Assembly (NCBI RefSeq): GCF_000003815.2
Contig: NC_049987.1
Location: 21,090,187-21,154,186, forward strand
Source of the DNA: Branchiostoma floridae
Taxonomy: Eukaryota > Chordata > Leptocardii > Amphioxiformes > Branchiostomatidae
Length of the DNA: 64,000 bases
Reading direction: 5' to 3'
Shown: piece by piece, positions 24,301 to 36,700 of the stretch
Numbering within the stretch: position 1 is the stretch's first letter
Layout of the letters: every line of letters starts with the position of its first letter
Made by a program: the position numbers and the translations under genes
The notes under the pieces: model-generated
What the model was told of the DNA's origin: nothing
Database searches by the model: none
The model's input: the letters and a program-made list of their open reading frames with translations, nothing else

Positions 24301-27300
24301 AGGATGAAGGAAGAGGAACAGAGACGGAGGGAGGAGGCAGAGGGGGCGTTTCAGGTGAGGCTGTCTGGGGTCAGGTTTCAACTGTCCATCTTTGTAGGTT
24401 TCGGAGCCAAATTGGGTAACCTGAGATTTTGTTTAACTTTTTCCAGCCTTCATGCATGACTATGTATTGCGGCCACCTTGTTTCTCACTTTCAAGCTATA
24501 ATACTAGACTCTATGAGATAAAATTAATTCATTTACTTTTACAGGCTTAATTTTGTACTGGAGAGGAAAAAAAATTTTTTTTAGTTTGCTGTTGAAACAA
24601 TTCTGTATTACAGCAATACAATAGAAATTCAGATTTCCAACTGTATGATTGTGCATCAGAGGTCACTGTATGTAGTAAACCACAACATAGCCGTGAAAAT
24701 TGCTTATAAAATTCTTGTGAAAAGGATAAGGAAAGAAGGATGGAGAAGTATCTAGAAAGCAAAACAATTTTTCTGCTAGTGTTATGTGTTTGCATTTCTG
24801 TTGCCATGGTAATGACCTTTCCATGTTGACCTTTCTATGTTCAGAGGCGTGTGAGGAAGGTGACTGTGTATCTGTCTGTGTGTGTGTGTCTGAGCTGAGG
24901 GATTGAAGTCTGCTATATCTGACTGTCTTGTTTATTTATTTATTTGTTTGTTTGTCCCCCAGGCGTGGTTGGCTCAGAAGAGAGAGCAGCACCGGCGAGA
25001 GAGGGAGGACCTCCGCAGGAAGAAACAGCTCGAGCAGGCTGACCAGGTGAGGCATCCGTCGTCATGGAAACGTTTAAGTGTTTATGACACCAAAATACAA
25101 CTTACAGTTTCTTATCATCTCTAATAGTTGTAGTATCATTCACTGAACATAACCATTTATGCCATATACCTTCATAGGAACTGGAAGTGGGATTCTTTAG
25201 TGGTTTGTTCAATACCATCAGATGAGTGTTAATTTGGTGTAAACTGTTATGTTAATTGAATGATACTACCTTTTTAGAGATAGTAAAAATGTTGTATTTT
25301 GGTGCTATGAACAATCTTCTCCCAGCTTGGGCAGCCTTTCGGCACAAAGTCTGTGTTGGTAACAAGATTAGACAGCAGGGAGAAGGTTGGGCAATGGACA
25401 TTTCATGCATCAATCCTCCTATGCTGCTTGGGTGGGAAAGATAATTTTTTCCCACTAAAGAATGAAGAAAAAAACAAATTCCAGCCTTTCTTGCACTTTG
25501 TATCCTGCTGCACTGTGTGCTGTGGTATTTTGCTTTTAGGAAATCTTGAAATTTCTTTGAAAACGACACAAAAGTTAAAGCTTTTCTTGGACAATTTGTC
25601 TCACTGTTCTGTGTGTTGTGGAATGATTCACCTTTCCTTTCCAAAAATCTCAAAAATCATGAAAAATGTCCAAAAATCTTGAAATAATGTTTGCAATAAT
25701 GATCAAAACTTTTTGCTGATACAAATTTTCACTCCATTTGCAAGACTTATTCCAAAATCAGGCCGCTTTTGGCACCATGTATGTTTGGAATGAAGGTATA
25801 TCTATGATAACGTTGTGCCGATGTTCACCTTGCATTAGCATGGTGTCAGCAGGGATGGAAAGCTGTCTGTCCCACCTGGTGGTTTGGAGGAATCTGATGA
25901 GGTAGATTTCCTGGTTAGAGTTTAGGTTTGCCCTGCAAGCATAGGCTGATGGGGAAAATCGTATACTGTCTTTTTCTGTCCTCTAACCCCACCATCAAAG
26001 AACTACCCTTTGGGGGCTACGTTCGGGAGCAGAGGTTGTTGGGGATTGCTGACAGAAAAGGACGGCATTATAAAGAAAAGGTCACAATTTTCCCCATCAA
26101 CCCTTGCCTGGTGCTAACCTCCTCAACATTTATCTGTCGGGTATATTCGCCACTTTGAAAAACTGTGTGTTTGAGATCTCCATTGCAGCACCCAGGTATG
26201 CACTGTTTATAGATATGCACGATAAGACACACAACACTTACTGAGAAGAGTATGGGTCCTTCCTGTTGTGAGTTGATCGAGCATTACAGTCTGGTCTTAT
26301 AAGCAGCTTGTACTTGCTGTGTACAGAACTGGCGTGTTGCACCTAACGGCAGTTTACTGGTTATGCAAAACCACAAGGACAAAGCCACAGCATCTTTTCC
26401 TTGTAAAATAAACAAACAAACAAACATGTTTTGGTTTCAGGATGACGAGGATCCTCAGGAGGCATACCAGGAGTGGCTGAAGGCGAAGAGAGACCAGAGA
26501 AAGAAGGAACGAGAGATAGAAGAACAGAGGAAAAGAGAGCAGGAGGAGGGATTCTACCTGAGAGCAAGAGAGGACTGTGATAAGGCATATAAACAGTACG
26601 TATCCTTCATCTCTGGGAACTAACATAGAACTTTACAAAGGTGTTTGGTGTTTTGCATTTGCAACCAAAGAGGATACCACCTCAAAGATTAAGGTTGTCT
26701 GGCCTTGCCATGGGACAAAATATACCTAAGCAATATTACAGCGTCAAAGTGGAAATATTCTGAATAACGCAATCTGCATGATATTGACATCTACTGCACT
26801 GTATTCTCACATTTACATCATAATGTGATACTTTGAGCGGTTAAAAACAGCCCAGAGACAAGTTGCACGAGGATATTCCTTATTATTTCAATTTTGATTC
26901 AGTTGTTGTGATTTTGTGTTATTTTATGTTGGGGTCTCCCGGCCCCCAAGGCGGTATTGAAAAACACCAGTAGGCGATGTATTTTCCTGGATAAATAAAT
27001 AAACTGAAACTGAAAACTGAAACTATTATTGTACCCCCCAAAAATAAGGACTTGATGTGGAATCCTTGTGCAACTCATTCCCGCGCTGTTTTTAACGGCT
27101 CAATTTATGAAATAATGATGTAAACGTGCTAAAATAGTGCATTAGATATCAATATTATACAGACTGCCTTATTCAGAATATTTCCACTTTTAACAATGTG
27201 ATATTGCTTAGGTTGCCTTTAAACTTGTCTAGAAAAAGTATTCTTGTGCTAGTTTTTAACTTGACTTGCAGTTCAGTTACATATTGTGATGGATTAGGCT

Positions 27301-28381
27301 CAGACACATTCAAAAGGTCACTGGAAGCAATCACAGCAACGTCAGTGTTGTGTATCCAAGCAGCGTTGCTAGGTGGCTCTCAGTTTACAAAACACGGCTT
27401 CTATAGCGAAGGGTTGACGCCCCCAGTGAATTTCTTTATCTTACACTTCAAAGTCTACTCAGTAAAAGAGTGGATTTATAGGAGCAAGAATGGTTGGCGG
27501 GTCTTCAAAGACGAGCTGCATGAATGTGCAAATGAGTGCCTTTGTCGCAGTCAATACAGCAAACCTTATTTCATAGGCAGTTTAGATGCAGATCACAATG
27601 ATGGCTCTGACCTTGAACCTGAAGGTCAAACAGTCACAACTTTTGTCAGGGAACGTGACTTTCTGGACAAGGGAACTCTTTGTGTGTGTGTGTTGGAAGC
27701 CAGCCATGTGCTCACATCCCAAACATGTTATGTTCAGGAAGAGTTTGAATACTGAATTGTCTTAGTGAATATTGGTTTTGTTAGTGTCTTTTGTTTGAAC
27801 AATGTTTGACTTGGAAAAGATTCTCAAGTTGAGTTAATTGGAAAAGTTATTACAGGTGTCAAAGTTCTGTTGTCAATTCAGATTCAGATTTAACTGTGGT
27901 GTATTAATTGATTTGATGTCATGGAAATGTAGAAAATATAGCTTTCTTCATAGAATCTACATCATGTGGTATTTATATTGCTTTATAACAAGGTTAGACA
28001 TCCAGTTAGACAATATTTAAAGACAGATTAATCTTGACAACAAGATTCTGAGACTTATTTCAGATTTGTATTTCTTGTGACATCCATCACTCTTCTTCAG
28101 CATCACTAGAATGAACTGTCAGAACAAGTCAACACCAGTACATGTACTGTACATGAAATCATTATATGAATGCCTTTACCATAATCATATATTTCATTCT
28201 CCTCCTCAGGTGGTTAAGACGGAAGAATAAGGAGATACAACAGGAGAAGGTGGCCACCAAGAAGAAGAAGAAGCGCCTGAAGTCTTCTGAGCGCAAGTCC
28301 CGAAAATCTCAGGAGCTATCGCAGGCGATCAGACAGGCACAGGCCTTCAGATACGTGGACTACTATGGATATCGTTTCTAA
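21364..28381 (+). CDS. CCDC181: CCDC181 (coiled-coil domain-containing protein 181)
   Basis: Microtubule-associated coiled-coil protein, known in mammals from sperm flagella and motile cilia. Coding exons: 21364-21477, 23299-24354, 24963-25046, 26441-26595 and 28210-28381; a leader exon ends at 16356. Frame is intact over 526 residues (human about 509). Conserved landmarks: DDFEKELDWLIEEDEKK at residues 23-38; RERKVLFKENLVDLEVPPPD; a VEREGKFELVHV motif; the AWLAQKREQ, AYQEWLKAKR and WLRRKNKE repeats, each opening with a Trp-Leu and basic residues; and a C-terminal FRYVDYYGYRF like human FRFTDHYN. The middle is Glu/Asp-rich and disordered; the C-terminal third is strongly charged, predicted coiled coil. 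The ATG lies 15 bases into the second exon and is the first in the mRNA that opens this frame. Convergent with ECT2L. Confidence 0.93.
21555..21790. mobile_element. MITE with CAGTCAAACCTG ends
   Basis: Begins ACAGTCAAACCTGT (repeated at 21613) and ends AAGTTTTGACTGTAT. The inner AAGTGACCACCTCTATATAAG and ACTTTTTGGTGG are typical of a family also seen at 37205-37276, 38790-38915 and 46248-46462. In the first CCDC181 coding intron. Confidence 0.5.
22370..22585 (-). mobile_element. tRNA-derived SINE-like repeat (reverse orientation)
   Basis: The minus strand reads ATAACGGCTAGAGCGTTGGG followed about 30 bases later by CCAAGTTTGATACTCG, resembling A and B boxes of a tRNA promoter at normal spacing. 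The body runs on to about 22370. I see only this copy, so the class is tentative. Confidence 0.4.
25931..26112. mobile_element. MITE, CAAGCAGAGGTTG family, diverged copy
   Basis: The left GGCTGATGGGGAAAAT and right AATTTTCCCCATCAACC arms match the 34601-34771 copy, as do the inner GTCTTTTTCT and AAGAAAAGGTCACAATT blocks. Lies in CCDC181 intron. Confidence 0.55.
26150..26400 (+). mobile_element. SINE-like repeat, second copy
   Basis: Shares AGCAGCTTGTAC, GGCAGT and TTATGCAAAAC blocks with the tail of the repeat at 17200-17690. It abuts the MITE at 25931-26112 and runs almost up to CCDC181 exon 26441. Confidence 0.4.
26685..27245. mobile_element. Inverted-repeat element enclosing a LINE 3' tail
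   Basis: Arms of about 180 bases (26690-26880 and 27055-27240) are inverted copies: ACCTAAGCAATAT and AAGTGGAAATATTCTGAATA at the left are mirrored at the right, as are GTTAAAAACAGC and GTTGCAC. Between them, GATAAATAAATAAACTGAAA and repeated CTGAAA units look like the 3' tail of a non-LTR element. In CCDC181 intron. Confidence 0.6.
27198..27755 (+). CDS. Unrecognised intronic open reading frame (185 codons)
   Basis: An open frame in the last CCDC181 intron, starting inside the right arm of the inverted-repeat element at 26685-27245. From about residue 40 the composition is protein-like, for example SVKEWIYRSKNGWRVFKDEL and SLDADHNDGSDLEPEGQ, with seven or more cysteines. I recognise no domain, signal peptide or transposon motif. 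It could be a fragment of an element protein, an alternative CCDC181 exon, or chance. Not placed in any gene model. Confidence 0.25.
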   Translation: MILLRLPLNLSRKSILVLVFNLTCSSVTYCDGLGSDTFKRSLEAITATSVLCIQAALLGGSQFTKHGFYSEGLTPPVNFFILHFKVYSVKEWIYRSKNGWRVFKDELHECANECLCRSQYSKPYFIGSLDADHNDGSDLEPEGQTVTTFVRERDFLDKGTLCVCVLEASHVLTSQTCYVQEEFEY

Positions 28382-30723
28382 GAAAGCAGGCACCCTTATG
28401 TTGTGCAACAGACAGCTACAGTATATATACATGTAGCTACACAGAACTAGTTTAAGTAGTCCAAGAGTATTTTCAAACATTTGATTACCCTGTTATATAC
28501 AGTAACTGTTACGTATTTTTGATCTCAAACAAAAACTTTTGTACCATATCATTTCTAGATGCATTATTGTTTTGACATTGTATTTTACATGTGCTTAGAT
28601 GTTTTTCTATTTAAGTAGTTGAACTACCAAATGGATGAGAAAAATTATTCAAATTTTGTTACATCTAGAGAAATAGTTTCTTTTAAAGAAACGGTGTCTT
28701 TAGTCTCAGGGCTATTCCTGGAGGTTTACTCAACATTGTAAATACATGTACTAGAAGTATAGTTACTTAACGCTAGTTCACCTTTATCCGCGTGGTAACC
28801 TTTATTGGTTGTATATAAAATAGGAGTATTTAGGGATATCAAGTCAACAGACGAGTGTTTCATACTGGAGTGCTATGAAAATATTGCAATTTGAAACCAA
28901 TGTCCGTCGATTAGATATCCCTCAATATCTCAATATTTAAACAACAGAACGATATAGGTTACCATGTGGATAAAGGTGAACTACCCTTACTTGTACTTTA
29001 GAATCTGTTCTTTGCGTATTTGTTGACTCAGGTTTCTAATTTGTGGTTCATTTGCTTTGTTAAATAACAGATTTGCCATTGTTACTTTTAACGCTTTATT
29101 GTTAGTAGTAATTCATTTTTTTGTGACAGCTCAAGTTTGATTTTGCGTTGAACCAGAATTAATAGATGTACATGTTTTAAGGTTAACCTAATTCAATAAG
29201 ATGAAGTTTAGTTTATCCATCATCATCGGCTAATTCAAGACTGTCCCTTTAATTTTTTAAACAGTGTGTACAGGATCAAGAACATTGTGTAGATCGTCAA
29301 AAAACAGTTTACTGATATTCAAAATGCTAATTTTTTTTTTCTTTCATGTCTCTTGCTTGCCTGCCAATTTTGAACAAATGTTGTATGATTATGGCGTAGG
29401 CAAAACGTGTATTATTGATCTGTAAAGTTATAATATAACTGCTATACATTTTTTATTGTAATTATAATAGATTATAGCACTTCAGGGCAAAGTTGCCAAG
29501 TTTGCTGAAGCAAAACAATCTCCGGGGTTTCCTCTTTACAGTATTCCGTTGACTTAAAGTTACAAAAATCTTCTGTATTACCATGAAAATTAGAAGCCGC
29601 TGTTTAAACTTTATATTGTTCATGCTAATTTGAACAACAGATTGTAAAATATAATGCTTGTACCTCAAATGTGTTTAGTTGTGCAATAGTTACTAGAAGT
29701 AGAATTTGATTCATATGTTGTGTGCAGGTAGTTTGATTCAGAAAGAGATTTTGTTTTGTGATATACCAAGGCTGTTGTGTAGTTTCTTTGGAGATGCTTG
29801 CTGTGGAGTCTAATTCTTAGCAATCGTACTTCAGGGTCACCATTCTGTGCATGAGGACTTGCTTAGTCCAGTGGTTATTGAATCCCGACTTGCACATAAC
29901 TGGAAAGGGTTGCAGTCCTTCCATTTGTAAAGCCTTGGGCCACTGCTCATTGTCCTTGTGAAACAGAGCTACAAATGTAGGGGAATTTTTCCTGTACAAT
30001 GAACCTGTAAATACTGTACATCATCAGTATTCTTTGTCAAGGCCATTCAAAAAGTACCTCAACTGCTTATTGATCTAAACTGTTTTGAGATCATTTTCAA
30101 GAGTATTCAAATATTTCAACCGTACGCCAGAAATGGACTGCAAAATCAGAGTTGTAATGTGAGTATAAATCTTTAATCAGCACTAAGTGCACAGCATCAG
30201 CATCATGTACAGAATAGCAGCATTAGCACAAAGACACTTTCTTGGTTTGTGGTACATCAGAAAGGAAAACTTGGACAAGAGGCAGCCTTTAAATTGATAA
30301 TTCATTAGTTTGCCCTTTGACCAATCAACATTCAAAGTCCTTGAAGAAATAGAATATACTGTTTATCTCTGTATAATATACATCTAGAAATACGTCAAAA
30401 TCTAGAAATACTGATTACTCCACACTTTTACATTACATTGTATCAGTATTGTTCACACATGTATGTTGGACTCAAACAAAACACTCTGGATCACACATAG
30501 GAATAACATAGAGCTCTGGGTGCAACATAATAGAATTCTAGAAATAATGCGGAAAAAAATATCTTAAAAAATTGATTCAATCTAGCAGCATTTGGACAAG
30601 TTACTTATTATATAACTTTTGACACACTCTTCTTACCGTAATCAGGATTTGATATACTGGTATTAGAAATCTAAAAAAAAAGAAAGAATATACTTTTCTA
30701 GAAAAAATGTCTGGGTTGAAATT
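28382..30723. other. Convergent 3' regions of CCDC181 and ECT2L
   Basis: No coding region recognised. AT-rich, with one MITE (28770-28985). The 3' UTRs of both genes must end here. Canonical AATAAA signals close to either stop codon are not obvious, so the polyadenylation sites are unresolved and the two UTRs might overlap. Confidence 0.45.
28770..28985. mobile_element. MITE with TTCACCTTTATCC ends, copy 1
   Basis: TAGTTCACCTTTATCCGCGT at the left is mirrored by ATGTGGATAAAGGTGAACTA at the right. Shares ATTGCAATTTGAAACCA and CCGTCGATTAGATATC-like blocks with the copy at 43794-44005. Confidence 0.7.
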
Positions 30724-33700
30724 CTATTCCAACTCAATAGCAGCCTGTATTGCATCCTGCAGGGCAGTTATCCAGCTGAACTTCAGTTCGTACGTTTCCG
30801 CCGCACAGACCCATTTCCTCTTCGGTGTCACCATCTTGAAAGCGTTTCTCACGAACTTGGAGTCCGGGATGTCGCTGACCTGGATGAATGAATGAATAAA
30901 TGAATTATTGTTTATTGGCAACAAACAAGTGCGCACATACATACCGTTGCAGCCTTATATGGCATGAATTGGGGTACGAGACATAAACAAATTCATTCAA
31001 CGATGCTACAATAAAAGGTGAGGTGCTATTTTTGAATCTGGACATTCTACATCTGAACTGCGTGTAGTTGTTCTTAGTTCTATGCCATGTGCGCTTTTCC
31101 GTTTTAGAGGCAACCAACTACAGAACTTTGGAGATTTAGACATAGACAATGCAAACTTCAAACACAGACCTGGATGCGGTTCAGCGAGATGCTAGCAAAG
31201 AAGTTGTGGTTCTCCTGGATGCAGCGCTCGAAGGGAAAGTGCTTGGTGGTGAAGACGGTGACCACGAGCGCATCATTGAAGAGGAAGAACCCAAGGTTCT
31301 GGACGTGGTGGTAGATCCTGCAAAAGACAACAATTTTATGTTCAATTTTTTTGTTGAAAATCCCACCTCAACATAACAGTTCAGGCTGCAAGATAGTGAT
31401 GCTTGTTAAAAGGTAGCTTGGTTCAACATATTTGATAAATATTACCAGGATCTATCAAACCGGATAGCTTCACGGTGCCATCTTGTTTAGTTTACCAGGG
31501 CTCCCATACTCCCTTAAAGGAGAGATTATGGGAGCCCCTGTATCAAACAGGATGGCACCCAGGCTAACAACCCTAGATATATATGGCCTCCATTGGTCAA
31601 TATCAGCCCTACAGCATCGACTGTGGCTAAACAGTCCTGACAGTCTCTGCAACATAGGGCACATCTGTAAGCTGACTTAGGTCTGCTGCAGAGTTCTTCT
31701 TCAAGTTCACTTTCAGGTTGAACCCTAAAGCACTCGGGTTCGGAATTTGATATGACCAGATGGTGAAGTAATTGCTTTTCTGAGAGACAATCAAATCGGC
31801 CCCAAATGGTTTTAAAAAAACTCTGAACCGAGATGAAAAAGATTGCAGACATTTTCAGGGTCTCTCACCTGAGTTCCGGCTGCACCTCGTCCTTGGCGGG
31901 TATCAGGTGAGCGAAGACCTCCTCCCGGATGAGGAACCGGTTTGCCTCGAGCAGCATCGGGCAGCGCAGGATCCGCTTCTGCAGGGCGATCAGCCGACGG
32001 TCGCGCTCCGACTTTACCTTCAGCTACAGGAATAAAGAAAAATGTCATTCTATACTGTCAAACATTTGTATGTGTTTCTGAATAGATGGTTTAAATGAGC
32101 TTAACACGTAACACATTTGCTTTGAAGACCTGGGTTGCAGCAGCTGGTTATGTTGTCACTGAATGGCTTGTCACATCTAACCTTTAAACATTTATAATGA
32201 AGATGCCCTAGTACAGTACTTGGTGGCATCAAGTTTGACTTTACGATAGTTCTAGGGAAATACAGAAAGATTTTTAAATTCTTCAATCCTGGGCTGATAA
32301 CTCTGGTACTTGAAGGCACAGCTACTAGTATTTTTTCTTCTTTTCAGAGTTAAGATAAACTTAATGTCCATCCTTGCAACAGTACCATAACCAAAGAACC
32401 ACCAAGAAGTGGTACATCAAGGGACCACCAAGAGGAAGTCAATGTCATATGTAGAAGTGGTCACTGTGAAAAGAAACCAAATCTCCCAGCCCACCTCCTT
32501 GGCGTATTCCTCGAGTTTCCTGAAGTTGGCAAAAAATGATCATCTCCAAGACCACCAAGAAGTAATCACATTGGCCAAGTGGTCTGAAGTAGAGATTTGA
32601 ATGTGGAAAGAAACCAATTTGAAATCTCCCAGCCCACCTCCTTGACGTATTCCTCCAGTTTCCTGAAGTTGGCTATAGCGGAGGTGATGTCCTCCCTGTC
32701 GGGATGGTCGGGCGTGGTTTTGTGGTGGAGCTCCCAGAGCAGCGTGATGTACTCCGTGATGCGGCGCGTCGGGGCCAGCAGAACCTCCTGCAGAGACAGC
32801 ATCTTCATCTGCGGAGTCTTGCTGTAGCGCCGCGCAAAGGTGCGGAAACCAGGCGTCTGCTCTATGCACTGGAAATAAAACATGTAACACTTGGTTACCA
32901 ATTACATTTGTTGATGACGAACTGAAAGATCAAATCTCTCTATACTGTCTTAAAATTCTTACTTAATTTTTACTTTAGATGTTATTAATGAGTAATGAGT
33001 TTGTGTGGCCATCAAGGCCCCTCATTTACGGGGAAGCACGTCTAACCCCCACAGGATGGGGAACAACAGACGATAAACCGGAAAGTGAGTGACTGAGTGT
33101 GTGAGTGTTTGCAGTTCCATGTAGAACATTTCAGTAGCAGTGACAAACATAATTCAAGTCTCATCTGTCAGAAGGGATGTGAGATGGGGGTCACATTTTC
33201 CTGGTGGTGCCTCAAGCACTCAAGGGGATGGGCTAGTAACTCCTCCTTGTACAATTATACTTACTGAAGCAGCAAGGAAAGTAGCTGCTCCATGCGCAAA
33301 AAGGTGCTACACAAAGGTCTGAATTAATGAACAATGTAGGTCCATGCATACCTTCTCTATACACCTAAGGGATTGCTCATAGTTGTTGAAGTAGTTGGAA
33401 TAAGCCTTTAGCTTGATGGTGAACTTGAAGAAGACGTCTCCCAGACACTGGTGAGGTCCCCATTCTGAGATCCTCCCCTTCACATCCTCTACCAGCTCCT
33501 TAGACAGTTCAAGGAGTTGCAAGGCATTCCCAAAGATGTCTTGGATGTTGGGTGCACTGATGATGGCTCTGTGGTGTAAAGAACAGCAAATGAGTTTGTT
33601 TCTTGCTTTAAAGAAGGGCACCCTTTTTCTGTATCTGAGTTATCCCCTGGTGGAACAATCTACCTGTATCTGTTGTGATATCTTCAAGCGTAAACTGTTT

Positions 33701-36700
33701 TAAAGAGAGTCTGAATAACCACATGCAACAACACAGTGTGTACATGTACAGAGCTCTGGATGACCCTCAGCTACCTGAAATGACTGAGTGTCAGTGACCT
33801 GATATTGAAGAGCAGCCTACACTGGAACTGGACATTCCTACCTGTGCCAGAAAAACTCTGCTCTACTTTATTCTACTCTTAACCAGTTGTTTGGATTTAC
33901 AAATTCTAAGTTTGATATTTAAAAAAAAACAATCTTGGACAAGCAGGCATAATTTTTATATTATAGAGGAGAGAGAATTTCTGAGTGGGATCACAAACTG
34001 TACTCACTATGTTGGAGGAGAGATCATTTCTGAATGGGATTTCAAACTGTACTCAATTGTTAGAAGGCAGTGTACATTGTATTTCTGAATGAGATTTCAA
34101 ACTGTACTCACTTGTTGGAAGAGAGAGCATTTCTGAGAGGGATCACAAACTATACTCACTTGTTAGAAGAGAGAGCATTTCTGAGCGGGATCACGAACAC
34201 GTCCCTCATGGCCTGCAGAAGCTTGCAGTACCTGACCTCGCTGGACAGGAGCTCGTGAGCGACCTGGGTCCTCTTGTCAGGATGGTCCTGCAGGGCTACT
34301 GTGCTCTGTGAAATGGCAAGTTTATCACCTTATTAACGCTATATACAAATATATCTCCATGTGTTTCAAAAAGAGAAAAGAACATATTAGATGCAGCGAT
34401 TAACAATAGTACATGATATTTCCTGTAGTAATACATAATGGCTTAGTTCTTTTTCCATTTAGTCTAGTTCAAAAGTATTATATAAGTTAAGCTATCTTTT
34501 TTCTTCCATAAGACCACATGTGGTCCTTTGTGCATTTAGCCTACCGGCAGGAATATGCAAGAAAAATATCATTATTATTATTAAACTAGGTCTGAAAAGC
34601 TACTCTCCAAGCAGAGGTTGATGAGGAAAATTGTGACCTATTCCTTATACATGTATGTTGTCTTTTTCTATCGTTGGTGGGGAGGCTGATAGAAAGAAAC
34701 ACTAGCTAGCATGCCGTACGTTACAAGGAAAAGGTCACAATTTTCCCCCATCAACCTCTACTTGGAGAGTATGCAAAGCCACAGTTGAGAACCCATCCCC
34801 CATAATGAGTCATCTTTGGACTAATAAGAAAAAAATCATAGAATTTGTATTCTTAAAAACAGGCAGTACATTGGCTAAAACTGTTTCATATCTGTAGCGT
34901 TTGCCAGATATTTGCAAGTGAAGATAAAGATATCTAGTCACACAATTTTTTTCTTCTATTGGTAGCAGTGACACAAAGCAAAAGGGCACACGCGCATAGA
35001 AATGGGGTCATCTCAAATGGTGACCTAAGAATGCTTACATAAGACAAACAGACGAAAATAATGCTTTATTAGTTTACAGATGGTGCTTTTTGATGTGAAT
35101 ATCCAATTAGTGCCTTTCCTAAACGGATTACTCTGTGTTTCACTCACCACAGGGTTGAAAGCGTAGGAGTTCTTTCATCATAAAAGGTTGAAGCAGATAT
35201 CAAAGAAAAAGGAGATAATAAGATTTCATTGCTTTATTGGTGATGCCAATGGTGGAATATGTAATTTGTATCTACTATAATGCTCTGTGGGAGTTCTAAC
35301 AGGTCACCACAAACGCCCACTCTGGACAAATTTGTGCTTCAAAAATCTCAGTTGTTTGGGTAGAACTATGTTCCAGGTTGGGCTCCCAATCAGTAATCCT
35401 GCGTTTCAAGCCAATTTATTGATACAAAAAGACATAATTTGAACTATTCAAGGACATAGCATAAATTTCACTCTTTAGGTAGAGTGTCTTTTTAGATAAG
35501 ACAACTTCTATGCTGAGCATCAAGCACAGAGTAATCCGTTATATAAAAGGTACAAGTTAGATATTCACATCAATTGCACCATCCGTAAACCAATTAGGTA
35601 TTATTTTCGTCTGTTTGTCTTATGTAACCATTTGAGATGACCCCATTTCTATGCCCATGTACCATTTTGCTTTCATAATGTCACTGCTACCGATAGAAGA
35701 CAAAAATTTTTGTGACCAAATAACTTTATCCTCACTACTTATTGAAAGGGATTTCTGCAGCACAGACTATCTAGAGCACGCATTCATGGACATTTCCGAA
35801 AAAGACAGACTTGTTTCACTTGCCACAGGTTTGAATGCCGACTGCAACATCGTGTCATTTTCAACCTTCTCAGGTCTGTTGGTCAAACTGAGCGTTTCCA
35901 TGCCAACGGTGTCTGTAGCATCTCCTCCTCCCTCCAGAGCCCTGCCCGCGGTGGGGTGCACCGTCGTCTTACCACTGGGGTGGGAACAACAAACACTGGG
36001 AACTTAGAACTTCAATCATTTCATGGGAAACTCAAATGGGTTGTCCTAACCTCTGTCAAAATGCCAGCCTAAGTAGGACTGAGTTAAGGACTGAGTTATG
36101 AACAGGAAATATTGGGTTGGACACATCTATTTGATAGCTGTGCAAAGATAGCTAGAATAATGCATCAAGAGAGCACCCACATCCTCCAACCCAGCATTTG
36201 CAGTGTCCTGTATAAAATGGTGATAGATCATTGTGTAGAAGCTTCTTGTGCCATCCCTAAACCCATAACTAGTCTCTGCATGGTTTACTTTGGACTAAGA
36301 ATCCCAAGTGTGACATAATTCAAATGCTTAAAAACATTATGATGGTAGATATTCTGATCACCAGATAAGTACCATTGTAAATTTCAAAGATTTCCAGTTG
36401 TCTTCTTTGTGTCAACTTCAAACTACTAAACTGCTATATGAATTCATCAAATCATCTTTCTTAATTATCTTAATTATCCTTTAATGAACAAGATTTGCCC
36501 TCTTGGTGGAAGTTATCCACATATTGACCTGTCTTATACTTCGCACCCTGACAACCGGATGTTCAGCACCACGGAGAAAGCCAGTGAAACTTTACAACAT
36601 GCAGAAAAACAGATATCTCTCAAACAGCTCCAGTGGTTTGGGTTATCTAAAGGGTTACCATAACACACATAGAGGTTGCCATGCAGATGAACAAAATCAC

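Noticed and set aside
24840-24900. GT-rich stretch in the CCDC181 intron as a regulatory array
   Set aside because: Simple short (TG)n run without further support.
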